A stretch of 64,000 nt of DNA, taken from positions 29,659,955-29,723,954 of the forward strand of contig OX381704.1 in assembly GCA_947462335.1 (NCBI GenBank), read 5' to 3'. The position numbers and the translations under genes were made by a program. Positions 1 through 12,871 of the stretch are shown in pieces. Below the pieces are notes generated by a model that saw nothing but the letters and a program-made list of their open reading frames with translations, ran no database searches and had not been told where the DNA came from. Numbering within the stretch: position 1 is the stretch's first letter; each line of letters opens with the position of its first letter. Source of the stretch: Harmothoe impar. Its lineage: Eukaryota > Annelida > Polychaeta > Phyllodocida > Polynoidae.

Positions 1-3000
1 GCGTGTCGAACTGTCAGAGCCCTGTTGATTATCCACTCCAATATCAAGTTCATTAGCGCTAAAAGGGTGCCCAAACTAAGTCCTCTCTCTCGTTACCATG
101 TGTGGGCATTTTGATCATTGTCAACGACCCCCCCCCCTTTCCACACACACTACACAGACTGACACCCCCATTCCCGTTTAAATGCCGAAGTCTTCCTGCC
201 CCTCTAGCGAGAGTTAGGATGGAGTGAGGTTCAGCAGTCTGGGCCTTGAATAGGGGTGGTGGGGGTTTAATATTATGGTAGTGCTAGCCTGCTTATATTG
301 ATCTCCCCCTTACCCATGGTAACCCATCACTGGGGGCCGTTTACATGTTAATTCTTACGTCGTTTCAATCACACACGTGCTCACTTCACAGCCACCCATG
401 ACTCACAATGCACCCCGCCTTTCTCTTTTAAGTTTCTCTTTTCTTCTCCACTCCTCACCCTGATTTTGTCCCCTCCTAGTGTTTTATGGATTTCCTTCCT
501 TGGCTGTGTCTTTGCCAGTTATTTCGGAGCCAAGCAAAATGTTTAATGGAGATTAATTGTGCTTTTACACAGCAGAAATTCCAATTACTGGGGATGAGTA
601 GGAGTGAGGGCTGGAGTGGCTGGAGGGGATCTCATCACGAGGAATGTGCTATCTCTCCTAGTTTACGGTGGTTTTAATACTTTAATACCTTCTGCTGTCT
701 ATTCAACCATGCATGCCTGAAAATGAGGCTTTGGAATTCGTCGTGTGGCGAGCTGGAAAATCTGTACAACGCTGGTCCCCGCCAGGGACAGCTAGGGACT
801 TCATGAAATACTAGCAATCAATTAATAACCGACTGGAAACACAACAATTCCTAAAACAGCCTCGGCCTTGTTCAAATAACCCTTATCGTCGAGGGGTAGG
901 GCATGGGTGTGAGGGTGGGGGCGTCAAATATGATCCTTGGGCTCTTGGAATGTGCTGAACCAAAAAATAACAGAATCACATTTTAATCCCAAAAAGGCAA
1001 GTTATAGAAGAAAAAATACATGAAACAGGAGAGAGAAGATCATCTTAAGACTCACTCATTATGAAGAGAGGCTCCCTCTTGGACCTCCTCAGGCTGTTTC
1101 TGAAGGAGGCCGTCCTGGCCAGGTGGGCAATGCCGCAGCTGGTGGGCGCCCGGTCCTCCGACCCCGACCCCGGCGCCAACGTCATCATCTCACGGTCCAT
1201 CCTGCTGGTCTTGGTAGCAAGTCGGTGGTATCAATACTCCACAAGGATATCAGCCAAATGGCCCGATTGACGGCTCCTTTCCTTCCCTGTCCACTGAGGG
1301 GCACGCAGATGGTTTTTACTACTTAAAAAGTGTTTTCACTTATTTGATTTAAAAAGTGTCCAATGGTCCTCTGCACCTGTCAAGACTTCTTATCGTTATC
1401 TCTTTCTTAATGCTAATTCTGCTGAAGCCGTTGTTGGCCCTGGTGTGGGGGCGACTCCTGCTGCTGCCCTCGGGTGGTGGTCCTCCAGTGGTGGTCCTCC
1501 AGTGGTCCTCCTCCAGGTGCTGCTGGACTGTCAGTCAGCAGTGGTGGCTGCAGCAGAGGGCTGCAGACCGGGGTGGTGGCTGTGAGCACGGACCCTGGAT
1601 GGACGGCTCAAGGCGCGCACCGACGGCACTTTTTACCCCAGAACCAGCACGCATTGTGTCCAATGCCTCCAGTGAGTCTGTGGGTGCTTGGTGAAACTGT
1701 GGGTGAGCACAAGGCACGAGCTGCTCCTTTATCCCAGAGGTGGGATGTGGTCTCCCCAGACAACACTACTAGTATGAACACGCCTGGGGGGAGGTGTAAG
1801 AAGTCTAGTACTGGGCAGCTGCAGGTGATGACTGCCTTGATGCTATTCTAGCATATGGACAGCCGCCAGACACAGGGATGCCGCACAGCGTGCCAGTGGT
1901 GGTGGTGGGCTGGGTGGGTGGGTTAGGACAGGATTGAAAACCTATCTCTGTAGTTGATGCTGCAGTACGCGCTCACCGTCAATCACTCCCACTGACAAGG
2001 GCTTCCACCAGAGTTGAGTGGGACAGGGCTGGGGACAGGATCAGCAATAATTGCTGTCTGTAACACACGAAGTGATGTGATAATGAAGCCGCTAACTGTC
2101 TCTCACGCTCTGCGTCCAGGGTGAATGGCAGCCCAGTCCCTGTGGTACGGCTCAGTGTCTGAGTGGATCCTGTAGGACTCCAGGTGTAGACTGTGTTATG
2201 CACGGCCAGTGTTATACCTGTACAGAGGTATATAATAGAACACACACACAGCTATACCTAGTCCAGCTGCGCCAACACGACTCCCTATACAGCACTGCTA
2301 TAGAATGGTGCTCGGCTATTCTCTATCCGCCCCCAACGTCAATATTGACAGCACGGCTTGGGACAAACACATCCTATGGTATATAACACACCGGGAGTAA
2401 TGCTAAAATAGCAGCAAGGTCAGCCGGCCAGGCGCCCTGGTCTCCAATCCACGCCAATCAGTCAGCTTTATCAGCAATCCTCCAGGGCATTAATATTATG
2501 AATAATACTAATAGGCTCAGTGTCTTATAGCTGTGTCAGGAGGCCGAGCAGATGGTGCCGTACCTAGCCACCCCGCCCCTGTGATCCCACTTGGATCCTG
2601 ATTAAATTAGCAGCCTCCATTTAATTGGTAACGTGCTAATTGACAACTGGCAACGTGCCAGGCTTGTTGAACCAGTGTTAATGTCGCCCAGAGTAGAACA
2701 GGTTTCAGTCAAGATCTGTTTTACACAGGGTAGTCTCCCTCCACTGCTCCAGGGTGTCTGAGGCGACCTTAAGCTGCCGTCTGGGATCTTAGCACTCAGC
2801 CAACAGGAGCAGACAAAGATCGAGCCTCCCAATCAATACAGCATTGATGTAAGCGGCCTTCACAATGGTAGAGTCAACAGAGATCGATGTAGTTACAGAC
2901 TAGACTGCATTCCGACTGGTTAGACTCCTCCTGGGTGTGACGTAGGAGTGGGCTGTTGGTGGCCTCCTCCAGGGCTAACTTTAAAAGTGCTGATCCTGGA

Positions 3001-5078
3001 CTAACTCCTTTAGCCTTTGACCAGAGCACAGCTGGCACGAACTGAATGTCAGGATCGTGTAGGCACGGCGCCCACTCAGTCACTGGTCAGTCCCTGCCTC
3101 TCCTAGTCCTAGACACTCCTCCTGCTAGTGCTCCTTCCTCCTGGGTGCCTCCAGGCTGGACTGACAGGTGGGCATCCCACATTAGGTAAAAGCCCAGGTG
3201 TATTGGTCTAAGTACATGTAGCAGTTAAAGAAACACGTTCTAAGCCTTAACACCTCCAGGAGGTCAGCTACCGGGTCATATTATGCACAGGTACATGTAT
3301 GTCATTATGTACTGGAGGCTACCTTAAGGCGGTGACTGATCCACTATCACACAGGTATACAGTAGGTATTACCAGGGGTTAAATACCACCCTTCCCAATT
3401 TGGACACAAGACCCCCCTGGGTGTGGGCCTTTCTGTATACAGGTGTGCAGTAGGACTGGGGGGGGGGGGGTTGTATAGACCCGGACACACTCCCTCACAC
3501 ACGCAGGTGGTTAGGAGATTACACAGTCTTTGACCACGGTATATTACACACCACACAGTCAGTCCGCACTGATTCACCTCCTCCAGTAACAATATATACT
3601 ACATGTACTAGACCCACTGCTCTATAGTAGTGGTGATATGCCTTTAATCACACAGAGAAATGGAGATGGGTTTCTAATAGTCCATAACATATTCAGTATC
3701 ATGAGTATGTGATGTTGAAGGGAGCGGGTTAGTGCTTAGGCAGCTGTAAGGGATGGAGCGGTGGGAGAGGCTGCACCCCAGGTGTGACTGTGAGTACCCA
3801 GGTAGTGTCAGGAGGGCCGCGTGTAGCCTGTAGGTGGGTACAGATGGACCTGAGTGAAGGTAGTCAACAGGTGACGTTCTCACCCCACTCAGTCCCTGCT
3901 CAGCCAGGCGTTAAACCCTGCCAGCTGCTCCAGTCCTGTCAGCCTACAGGAGGAGAGTACTGCTATTGTTAATCACTCCTCCTCCTCCAGGTGCCCTGTA
4001 GGCTGTACAGTACAGCACAGGTGTCCTTCCTCCAGGCCTCTACTACCTGTCCAGTAGGGGAGAGGAGACCCTCATGGGTGGTGTAGGTGATGATGGTGGT
4101 GGCCTCCCGTGTTTCATTTCTCCTTAATTCCCAGCCTGTAAATGCTCCAGTGTTGGTCAATGCTATAACAGCGTGTTCCTCCTGCAGGTGCTGAGACTTA
4201 GAGGCAGTGCTGCTGCTCCTGTAGCTCCTGTTGGCAGTGGCCGTGCCCTGACCGTGATGGGACTGTTGTATGGAGTTGTATGGTCCTGGTTGTTGGAGCC
4301 CCACGTAGTACGTCCACCCGCCTGCCTGCCCCGCCTGCTTCTGCCGTCCTCTACTCCAGCCTCTGCCTCCCTGTGCTGGGGCGTGGGGCAGGGGTGGTGT
4401 GTGTGGGTGTGTGCAGGGGGGGGGGGGGGGGTGGTTGCACGCGGAGCTGGGTGAGCGCGCAAGGCGAGCCTCAAGTCTGAAGGCCAAGGTCCCACCTTCC
4501 AGCATCCCCACCCCAGCATTGCTCAGCATCACTTCCAAGTTTTGAAATTGTCACGAAATCGAAGTGCTATGTTCTGGACCCTGCCCATTATTAAATATCA
4601 ACACACAACATCCACGATTTTCCTCCAATAAAATCGCGTTCAGGCGTGTGTTTTCCTACACATGTGTAGTATAATTATGTATGATTGTATCTACTGGGTT
4701 CCAAGAACAATAGACGTCGCCGTAGATAAGTATTACACCCCCTACACCCACACACCTTTTATATACACGTCTCTGTTGAACTAAAAACATGTACTGAACT
4801 TCCATTTTCTATTAAATTTTGTTATTACTGTTTATTAGATTGTTCATCTGGAATATTGAACGAATGAAGAAAATTAATATTGCATATCATATTACTAAGA
4901 AATACCCAGTGATAGGAACAAGCCATCATTGGTTATCATTTCGTGTGCTCACACATATCGCATATTTGCTGAAGATGAGGGGAATTGCGATACCTATGAT
5001 CGCATAACGGCATTCACTGAAGAAGATAAATAGTTTCACGAACACTCTCACTGTTTTCATTCAACTAAAATATTGGAT
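1..5078. other. Host non-coding sequence, no supported gene
   Basis: I see no convincing gene here. The open frames are short, overlap on both strands and have low-complexity composition. The stretch contains homopolymer runs (C-run near 129, G-run near 3460, G-run near 4418) and a CTCC/CCTCCAGG-like motif repeated irregularly between about 1470 and 4190. That motif makes several proline/leucine-rich spurious frames. Confidence 0.6.
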
Positions 5079-5768
5079 GGAGCTGATATCTGACTGCTAG
5101 TTCAACAGGTGAGATCGGACTGATATCTGATTGTTGTCTGTTGGTGAGACAGGACTGATATCTGAATGCTCCCTGCTGGTGAGATCAGACTGATATCTAA
5201 ATACTGTCTGCTGGTGGGACAGGACTGATATCTGAATGCTGTCTGCTGGTAAGACAGGACCGATATCTGAATGGTGTCTGCTGGTAAGACAGGATCGATA
5301 TCTGAATGCTGTCTGCTGGTGAGACAGGACTGAAATCTAAATGGTGTCTGCTGGTGAGACAGGACTGATATCTGAATGGTGTCTGCTGGTGGGACAGGAC
5401 TGATATCTGAATGGTGTCTGCTGGTGGGACAGGACTGATATCTGAATGGTGTCTGCTGGTAAGACAGGACTGATATCTGAATGGTGTCTGCTGGTGAGAC
5501 AGGACTGATATCTGAATGGTGTCTGCTGGTGAGACAGGACTGAAATCTAAATACTGTCTGCTGTTGAGATCAGACTGATATCTGAATGCTCTCTGCTGGT
5601 AAGACAGGACTGATATCTGAATGCTCCCTGCTGGTGAGATCAGACTGATATCTAAATACTGTCTGCTGGTGAGACAGGACTGATATTTGAATGATGTCTG
5701 CTGGTAAGACAGGACCGATATCTGAATGGTGTCTGCTGGTGGGACAGGACTGATATCTGAATGCTGTC
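5079..5768. repeat. Minisatellite, 35-bp unit, about 19-20 copies
   Basis: A tandem array whose unit contains GACTGATATCTGAATG followed by a TGTCTGCTGGT-like half. The period is 35 bp and units differ at a few positions (for example ggtgtctg versus gctccctg). Because 35 is not a multiple of three, the reverse-strand frame cycles through three peptide phases with an overall period of 105 bp. This explains the long repetitive reverse-strand open frame, which I do not consider a gene. Confidence 0.93.
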
Positions 5769-8700
5769 TCATGAAGATCGACACAAACCATATTATTGCA
5801 TTGAGACATGACAGATATCTGACAGGATGGAGACAGTGGTAGGCAGCGGGGATTTATTATGTTGGGGGGGGGGGGGGGGTATATACTCAGACTGTTGTCC
5901 GGGTTCTGTTCTTGTCAAAGACGCTTCTCAAATGCCTTTCTAAATCTGATATTTAATATACACGCAGAATCATACTGCATAGAGCTGCTGTAATGTAGTG
6001 ATGTGGACTCATATATAGGGAGCGGCTCATACATGCAGCAGGTGTGACGTGGCTAACAGCCAGATAAGCCTTATCTGAGCAGCCCGAGAGCAGCTCTAGA
6101 AGACATACAAAAAAAGGCGATAACGGAACGGGGACGGCAAAAGGTGCAAAGCAATTTCACACCTAATAGGTTTTCAATTATGGTCCCATAGACTGGATTA
6201 CAGTGTAGACGGGGACTGTATGAGTATATCTATATGTAGATAATATCTTGTGTAAGACGCTATATTATATGGAATGGGTGGAAGACAATGGATACGCTAC
6301 GGTATCGCAGATTGCAGATTAAAATAGGGGCTTGTTTTTTCGCTGCCCCCGGCCCCACATACACACTTTTGTTGTATAGTGGACAGTGTATGAATGATAG
6401 ACGTACTAAATACACCTTTTCATTTAGTATAGCATCGGTGGGCAGCAAGGCCACTCAAAAACACAAAATAGCTTCTCATCACCGCACACATATAAATCAG
6501 GTTTTGATGATAATGGCTAATTGGACTAATTAATTCTTTATGACAAACATTTATGAAAAATGGACAAATACTGAACAATATTGGCATATTTGGTATAAAA
6601 TAAAAGCTAATTGTGCCAGCAATGCAATGGGAAAAAAGTAACTTACATTTTCGCGACAAGTTTCTAAATATCAATAAATTCGACTAAAATGTGAACTTTC
6701 AGTGGCCTAAGGGTAATACATATTTGCGACACATCAGCCTCAGATGGGAACACTGAGACTGAAAGGTTAGCCTCTATTGATGTGGTGATGACTGACAATG
6801 CTGAAGGTTGCCATACAAGGTCAGTAATAACGGGGTATTGCATACTAAGGAGCTCCTCAAAGACGGTACAATCATGTACTCACTGAGCTGCTCTTGTGCT
6901 ACTCAGCCCTCCCCCTCCAATGACTCATCACTACCCCCAAAGGAAGAAATAGACGTGCAAATCTTCTCCAGACTAATTCAGACTTATTATTTTGCCTTCC
7001 TTGTCTCTGTCTCATCAATAATAGTCCTGTTATATATCTATATATATCAAAGAGAACTGGTGGAATTTGTGTGAAATTTGTCTCATGGCCTCCTCCTTGC
7101 AGTGGTTTCATGTCGACGGGAGAGATCAATTCCGCAGTAATTATGTCTGTCTGACAAGCAATTTCCAACCTATCACCATCGTCAGTACTGTGTCCAGATT
7201 GAGTTCTAGCCAAACAGCCTGGACCACCCTCTGAGGTAGCTCAGGAAAGCCATTCATAACGCTGTGGGTGTGAGGACGTCGGCAACACTATCTGTACGTG
7301 TCTGACTGGATATGATTCAGCCTAGGTGGGCACGCACCGAGCCATAATTAAACATGCCGGCGTGCCGTGTGTAGTAATCATGCATTCCTCCACGTAACAC
7401 ACCTACCTCCCCACTGCTGACCAACCCAGGCTACTGTTCTACTGTTGCCATCAGTCCCCCATGGCCAGGTGTAGGCTGCACCATGAGCAACTCCCACCAC
7501 GAGCTGGTCCTATACTCATCTGCCCAGGCTTATATATATCAAGCCCATGGTTAGTAACCCTGAGACAGTTAAAGCTTATACTGTCAGCCCAGGACTGTCA
7601 GTAATGCAGTGAGCTAGGAATAACTTGCATTATGATAACTTTTGCGGAACAATAAACTTTTAACTACTAATATGTGAAAATCGTTCGCAAAAAGTCGGAA
7701 GGTCCTTACACAAGGCTACATGTTTAGCCCCCGGTAAAAAGAAAACGCCCTCGTCATATTTTTCACTGCCGGGTGATGAGAAACAACTTTTTTGAGTGGC
7801 CTAACACGACTTATTAAAACTACGTGGCACACCAGGCGTGAGCTTTGCAGTCTATACAATAAACACATATTATTCCAGGAAGAAATCGGAGTAAGTGAGT
7901 AATGGAAGAAAACGGAATCTCGATGCAGGGAGGCTACCCCGGTAGGCGGAATTCCTTTTAACACGACTATAGTATCTCCCAGACGCTATACCAGAAGCGA
8001 TTTCATCATCCACTGGGCCAGTGTATGGCTAAATTGTGATTTGATCTTGGGAACTGATTTACTATAGCGTCCGTTGTATGATGAGGCCTGCAGGTACTAA
8101 GCCTTACAATTCTGCTGTGATGAATCGTGTGTGGCAGGTTGCCACAATAGCAGGCATAATATTACTTTCTGGTAGGTATGGGAATGATTTACCTTTCTGT
8201 AAACTAGCGTTGACATCCAATCACAGAGACCCCCATGGCACAGTTACTTGTAATAGATTGGGCGCAATGCCACAATATCTCTATCATATTTCACAAAACT
8301 TATCACACACAGTAAATTTAGGCATTTTCACATACTGTTCCGTGTAAACCATTAAAAGGATGTATGACTAATAAGTCATATTATGTTTAAGAATTACATT
8401 ATATCTGGGTCTCTGCCATATTTGTGTAATGAATAAGGACATTCCCATATATCATTTCTCTGTATTATCTTAGGTCTATTGACAAACATATAGGGCCTAT
8501 AATATGTATTTCTGTATACTACCTTTTACGGTGAATATTACTAAGACAATTTGCTCTCAATTGAGTTTTTTTTAATCTTCAGGGAGTGGTAATTGATCAT
8601 CAACAAGGTTGTAGGCGTAAACAATTTCGACCCCTCCTACATGAGAGGGGGAGGGGCATAAAAAAAGTTGCCACTGTAGGGCTCTAGGGAGAGGTGGGTA

Positions 8701-10995
8701 AAATATGCGCGCCTCCATACAACATTTCATCAGCCCACATGTTATAGTTATGAATGACTTTGATACCGTTTTTTTGCTTGCAGTAATGGCAAATTATTGC
8801 ATGGGTGAGGATAGCTGGACTGCACTATTAAATGTACAGCACACCTTACCAATGAACACTGCCTTCTCTATACACTTAGCCGGACGGAGGCAATTGCCTC
8901 TCCAGAGGACGCCGCCAATGACAAACTTTAGCAAGTCCATGCTGTACAAAGGGACGCCCCCGGAGCAGTCACGTGGCCACTAAAAGCCGTCTGCTACAGT
9001 TCACAGGGGAGGGTCCAGCTGCAAATAGGGGTGCGGCTAAGTGAACATCAGACAGTGTGAGAGGAGGTATGGGGGTGGTGGGACCTGCAGCAGAGATCCA
9101 TATAGGGACAGACATGTCATGGTAGTGAGGGGACCATGGGACCATCAATCTAGCTGTCCTGATGTAGTCCACTGTTTTCCTAGGGAATGGCCATGTGAAA
9201 TAGCAGCAATGAATGTCCCATTCCTTGTACAATTTGTAAGGGTATAGGGAAAGAGGCATGTACCGGCAGTGCTCTTTTGAGATATTTTCAGTATCCTTCT
9301 CATATTCTGGTAGCCAAATATATAGAAATGGTCAGAAATAGAAGTCGTCGTAATCGGATTCTCTGCACCCTTAATCCTCAGAAGTTTAACGCAGAACAAG
9401 TGATGAATGCCTGGCTTTGGCTAAGGTAGATTAACTAGTCGGTCAGCACATACTACGAAATTGGCGGACACAATGGATGAGGGCATAAAGAGGAGGCAGA
9501 GGGCGAGAACGTGGAGGGATTTAAGGACAGTCCCTTATGTCACTTCACATTGCTGAGCATGGACTCTGCCCTCCAACCCCAATGGTCAGCACACTTAACT
9601 GTTACATCTTAATGGCGAATTAGCTGCCCCGTTTAGGGTAATTTTCTGAATCTTTTCAGTTCACTATAGTGGCCAAGTGAGCATCCACTGTTGCTAGCTG
9701 AGATATAGTAGTCAGGGCATAGTCAGGCATTAATAGTGTTTAGGAATAGATGGCTTTTAGGCCCAACTCAGGCAGGTGGTAGTACATGAAATATGTATAG
9801 TGTTGGTGTGATTACAGAACTCCTCCTGTCAATACGATCTAAGTTGGCAGTTATACTCCAGCCATTCACGTGTACATAATGACACACTACTACTACGGCC
9901 TATTATTTGGTTATGCACCCTACACAATATAGGGGGCCGAATACCAATAATAGACCAGCCCTGGTTATGGAGAATTATGTAACTTGTAGTAGAGCCTTTA
10001 CACATTTTAGGCCATAAAACTAGTGTGTAGAAACCCTTCATTTAGATACCTTACATACAGGTGGAGCCCGGAGGTCCATGGAGCTATTCCACATACAGAC
10101 ACGTTTGGATTTATAACTACCACAGATGTAAATACTTAAATCAGGTACTCTTGGATGTCATGTATACTAGTTTTGCATGTCTAGCCATGTCGATGTAGAT
10201 CTATGTTGTGTATGTCCTACATTGTTTGTTTTGTCCTATATCATCTCTGTGTTGTCAGATGGACATGATTCAGTATTGTTAATGATAGTATTCAAAAAGA
10301 ATTGTTACGTGTATTCAAAAGTGATAAGTTTTTCTTGCATCTTTGCCCCATGAAAAACAAAGATTTGTAATGCTCAATAAATGTTAAATTTTGAACATGT
10401 CTATGGGAAAATAAAGTAAGCGTTGCTCTTCTAAAAAAAATAGAAAACATAATAGAAATTACTCTGCTTCCAGGAAATTATGTGAGCATGAGTCACAGAA
10501 ACCGGTTTTACGACGATCACATCAATAGTTGTAATAAATACAAATGGTTCTTAAATACTACACTGAAAGGACCAATCCATACTGACCACCCACGGCTCCT
10601 GCCATTCCTATTCATCGACATCGGAGCTGACTCACCTCACTCCCATCGCCCCAAACATGTATGGAAAACCCACCTGCAAATAGAAAAAATAACAAACATT
10701 GAATGATGGTTGTCATGATTTTATAATCGGTAAAAGCTGGATTGCTGTAAATGTGGGCGGACATTCATTTTAATCAATGGCATCAAAGCACACAACGTGC
10801 AATCAGAATTAATCAGTTTTTTCTTAAAAGCCATTGAGCTGGTAAACTATGGTTATTCAATCAGGATAATCGATAATTCTAAAATGTACTTGTATCAAGT
10901 TATTATGAAACATTTCAAGATGACATGCAGTGAATTAAAACTGAATTATGCTTATTTAAATGCTGTCGGTCTACATCTTTGTACGATTCCATGTA
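5769..10995. other. Host non-coding sequence, no supported gene
   Basis: No open frame here has convincing composition or a recognisable domain. It holds a G-run at about 5862-5878, A+T-rich stretches, and a short TA-rich run near 7030. Nothing else stood out by eye. Confidence 0.55.
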
Positions 10996-11350
10996 AGGCC
11001 ACACCAAAAAAAAAGTTGGTCAATGGATTTCACTTTTCAAAAAATGGTGCGAGCGAGCGAATCTTTTTTTTATTTTTTAAAGTATCTATTTTTGTCAATG
11101 GATTTTGTTGGTGGAAAACTGGAGCGAGCAACAATTTTTTTTTTTTAACCAGCCTCCGACAAAAGTTCTTAGTGGACCCCTAACATAAAAATTTATTGGT
11201 TGATCTAGGGGAATTACTGGAAGAAAATTTGAAAAAAAAACAACTCTCAATTTTGAAAAAAATGAAGCGAGCGAAATCCATTGAAAAAATTCCATTTCCG
11301 AAAATAAGGTGCGCGAAATCCATTGACCAACTTTTTTTTTGGTCTGGCCT
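10996..11350. mobile_element. MITE-like inverted-repeat element (355 bp)
   Basis: The left end AGGCCACACC + A-run + GTTGGTCAATGGATTT is mirrored at the right end, AAATCCATTGACCAAC + T-run + GGTCTGGCCT. This gives terminal inverted repeats of about 37 bp with few mismatches. The interior has further inverted GCGAGCGA and CAATGGATTT motifs and no coding capacity. A TA precedes the left end and AA follows the right end, so a target-site duplication is not certain. It looks like a non-autonomous DNA transposon; I cannot assign a superfamily. Confidence 0.7.
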
Positions 11351-11779
11351 AAGCCAAATACTACAATCATGTGTTTTCCTGTGTATAGTCTAATAGGAGA
11401 CTCCCTCGATACCATGGTTATCCAGTGTCTTTCACGACACAAAAAGTTAGATCCCCCAGGTGCATTAATGACATATACACGGATTAATGATTGCCTACTT
11501 AGTCTGTGACATACAGACAGACGACGCATGCGTGCATGAGATGACAGGGGTCACATGACCTGATGAGAAAATGACCAGCAGGGGGCAGCATTGTTTGGGG
11601 TGAGGTGGGGTCACCTACTGGAGGAGACAACCACCACCAGGTGTCTCTGCCACCACACACCTGTACACCATCAGGGGACGGCTCCTGTGTAGATCAGGCA
11701 CCTCTACTTGACCTCAAACATACCCCACAAAGGGGAGGCTTTATTTATGTTAACCCTTTAAGCACATACGTCACTAATA

Positions 11780-11935
11780 GATGCACCAATGCAACACTGG
11801 TGAGTAACCCGCTGGTGCTGCATTGGTGCATCATGACGACCCTATGGGAATGCCTCATTGGTGGTCATGATGCTTGAATGCAGTACTGGCGTGTTGCTCA
11901 CCAGGGCTGCATTCATGCATCATGACGCCCAAGGG
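11780..11935. repeat. Foldback / imperfect palindrome
   Basis: Two arms of about 65 bp (11780-11845 and about 11868-11935) are imperfect reverse complements of each other. Within the left arm, 11780-11793 and 11819-11832 form a separate exact 14-bp stem (GATGCACCAATGCA). The sequence could extrude as a nested hairpin. It lies just upstream of the retrotransposon fragment. Confidence 0.6.
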
Positions 11936-12040
11936 CATATTTCATTAATGCATTATGCCATCTTTCAATGGTTAACATCTTATTCTTGTAAACAACTATG
12001 GGGCTTCACATGGCAGAATCATTGCAGCTATAATACCGGT

Positions 12041-12463
12041 ATAAGAGTTTGTATGGCCGTTAGGGACCCCCGAGATATTCCTGTAAAACAGCTATACTCC
12101 ACTGTACGTATGCTGCCTATTGATCTTAGAAGAATCTACATGCAAGTCACTATGTGCAGGCGTTTAGTCTTTAATGGGAAATTAGAAATAAGGCCCTACA
12201 CAGGCACCCGTGCCACCGAAGCTCCTTGTATTGAAAGGGGTAAACCTAAGTTATCAGGCTTAATAAAAGATCCTGTGTTCCAAGCTTTTTCGCAATGGAA
12301 CAATTTAGACCCAGCTATTAGATGGCTCGAGGATTGCCCCTTTAAGGGTCAGGTAAAAGCTAGATTAATCTATTACTTTCAGCATAGCTGGAGATCTGAC
12401 TCACTGTCACTTTTATATAATGGTAAGAGCATCATAGCTGACCCGTTTCACCCCGTTCACTGA
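12041..12463 (+). pseudogene. C-terminal tail of LINE reverse-transcriptase ORF2 (truncated)
   Basis: The frame reads through about 140 residues with the texture of the region after the reverse-transcriptase catalytic core. It has an LPIDLRR-type segment, a short MCRRLVFNGKLE segment, a long Arg/Pro-containing stretch, then FSQWNNLDPAIR just before the end. Aromatic + WN.L.P.I is typical of the extreme C-terminus of LINE ORF2 proteins. None of the catalytic reverse-transcriptase motifs is present, so this is a dead fragment. The open frame continues upstream to 11858, but that part lies in the foldback sequence and is not expected to be coding. Confidence 0.55.
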
Positions 12464-12871
12464 TCACTGACTATTATAATCTAGTTACAATGTAATAAGG
12501 TGATGCTACGCATCCTAATGCACATGTATATAGTAGGGATGTAAATCCACCGTTAGGTTTATGAAACCTACCTGTGGATGATGCCCGTACCTACCCTCCG
12601 CCTTCACCCTAGTAAGCTTACCCACAAACCGGAAAATGTGTTATTAGCTAATGTATAATTTCCACCATGAATAACGCTAGGGGTACACAAGGTATTATTA
12701 TGTATAAGATTGTATATCACTGTGCAGCTGCGGCTTTTAATTAAGGGTCAGAACCTTGTGTGCATAATGAATATACCCTCCTAGACGGGTTAGGATGGAA
12801 GATCAACGGAAACGCTGAATGTACTCCGGTCTAGGCAAAATAAAAACTTATTGAACTTGAACTTGAACTTG
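12041..12871 (+). mobile_element. 3' end of a 5'-truncated non-LTR retrotransposon (LINE)
   Basis: The coding remnant at 12041-12463 is followed by a 3' untranslated stretch, an AATAAA at 12839-12844 and a terminal simple repeat of TTGAAC units at 12851-12871. A truncated 5' end, a reverse-transcriptase tail and a 3' simple-repeat terminus are the usual signature of a LINE insertion. The clade is uncertain; such tails are found in several animal LINE groups. I could not identify a target-site duplication. Confidence 0.6.

Noticed and set aside
4163..4538. Frames of 93-189 codons on both strands
   Set aside because: Pro/His- or Gly/Val-rich low-complexity products across a G-run; no domain.
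5079..5768. CRISPR-like array
   Set aside because: Units are contiguous with no unique spacers; this is a eukaryotic minisatellite.
5197..5809. Two reverse-strand repetitive open frames (195 and 79 codons)
   Set aside because: They are translations of the 35-bp minisatellite in rotating phase; no non-repetitive domain.
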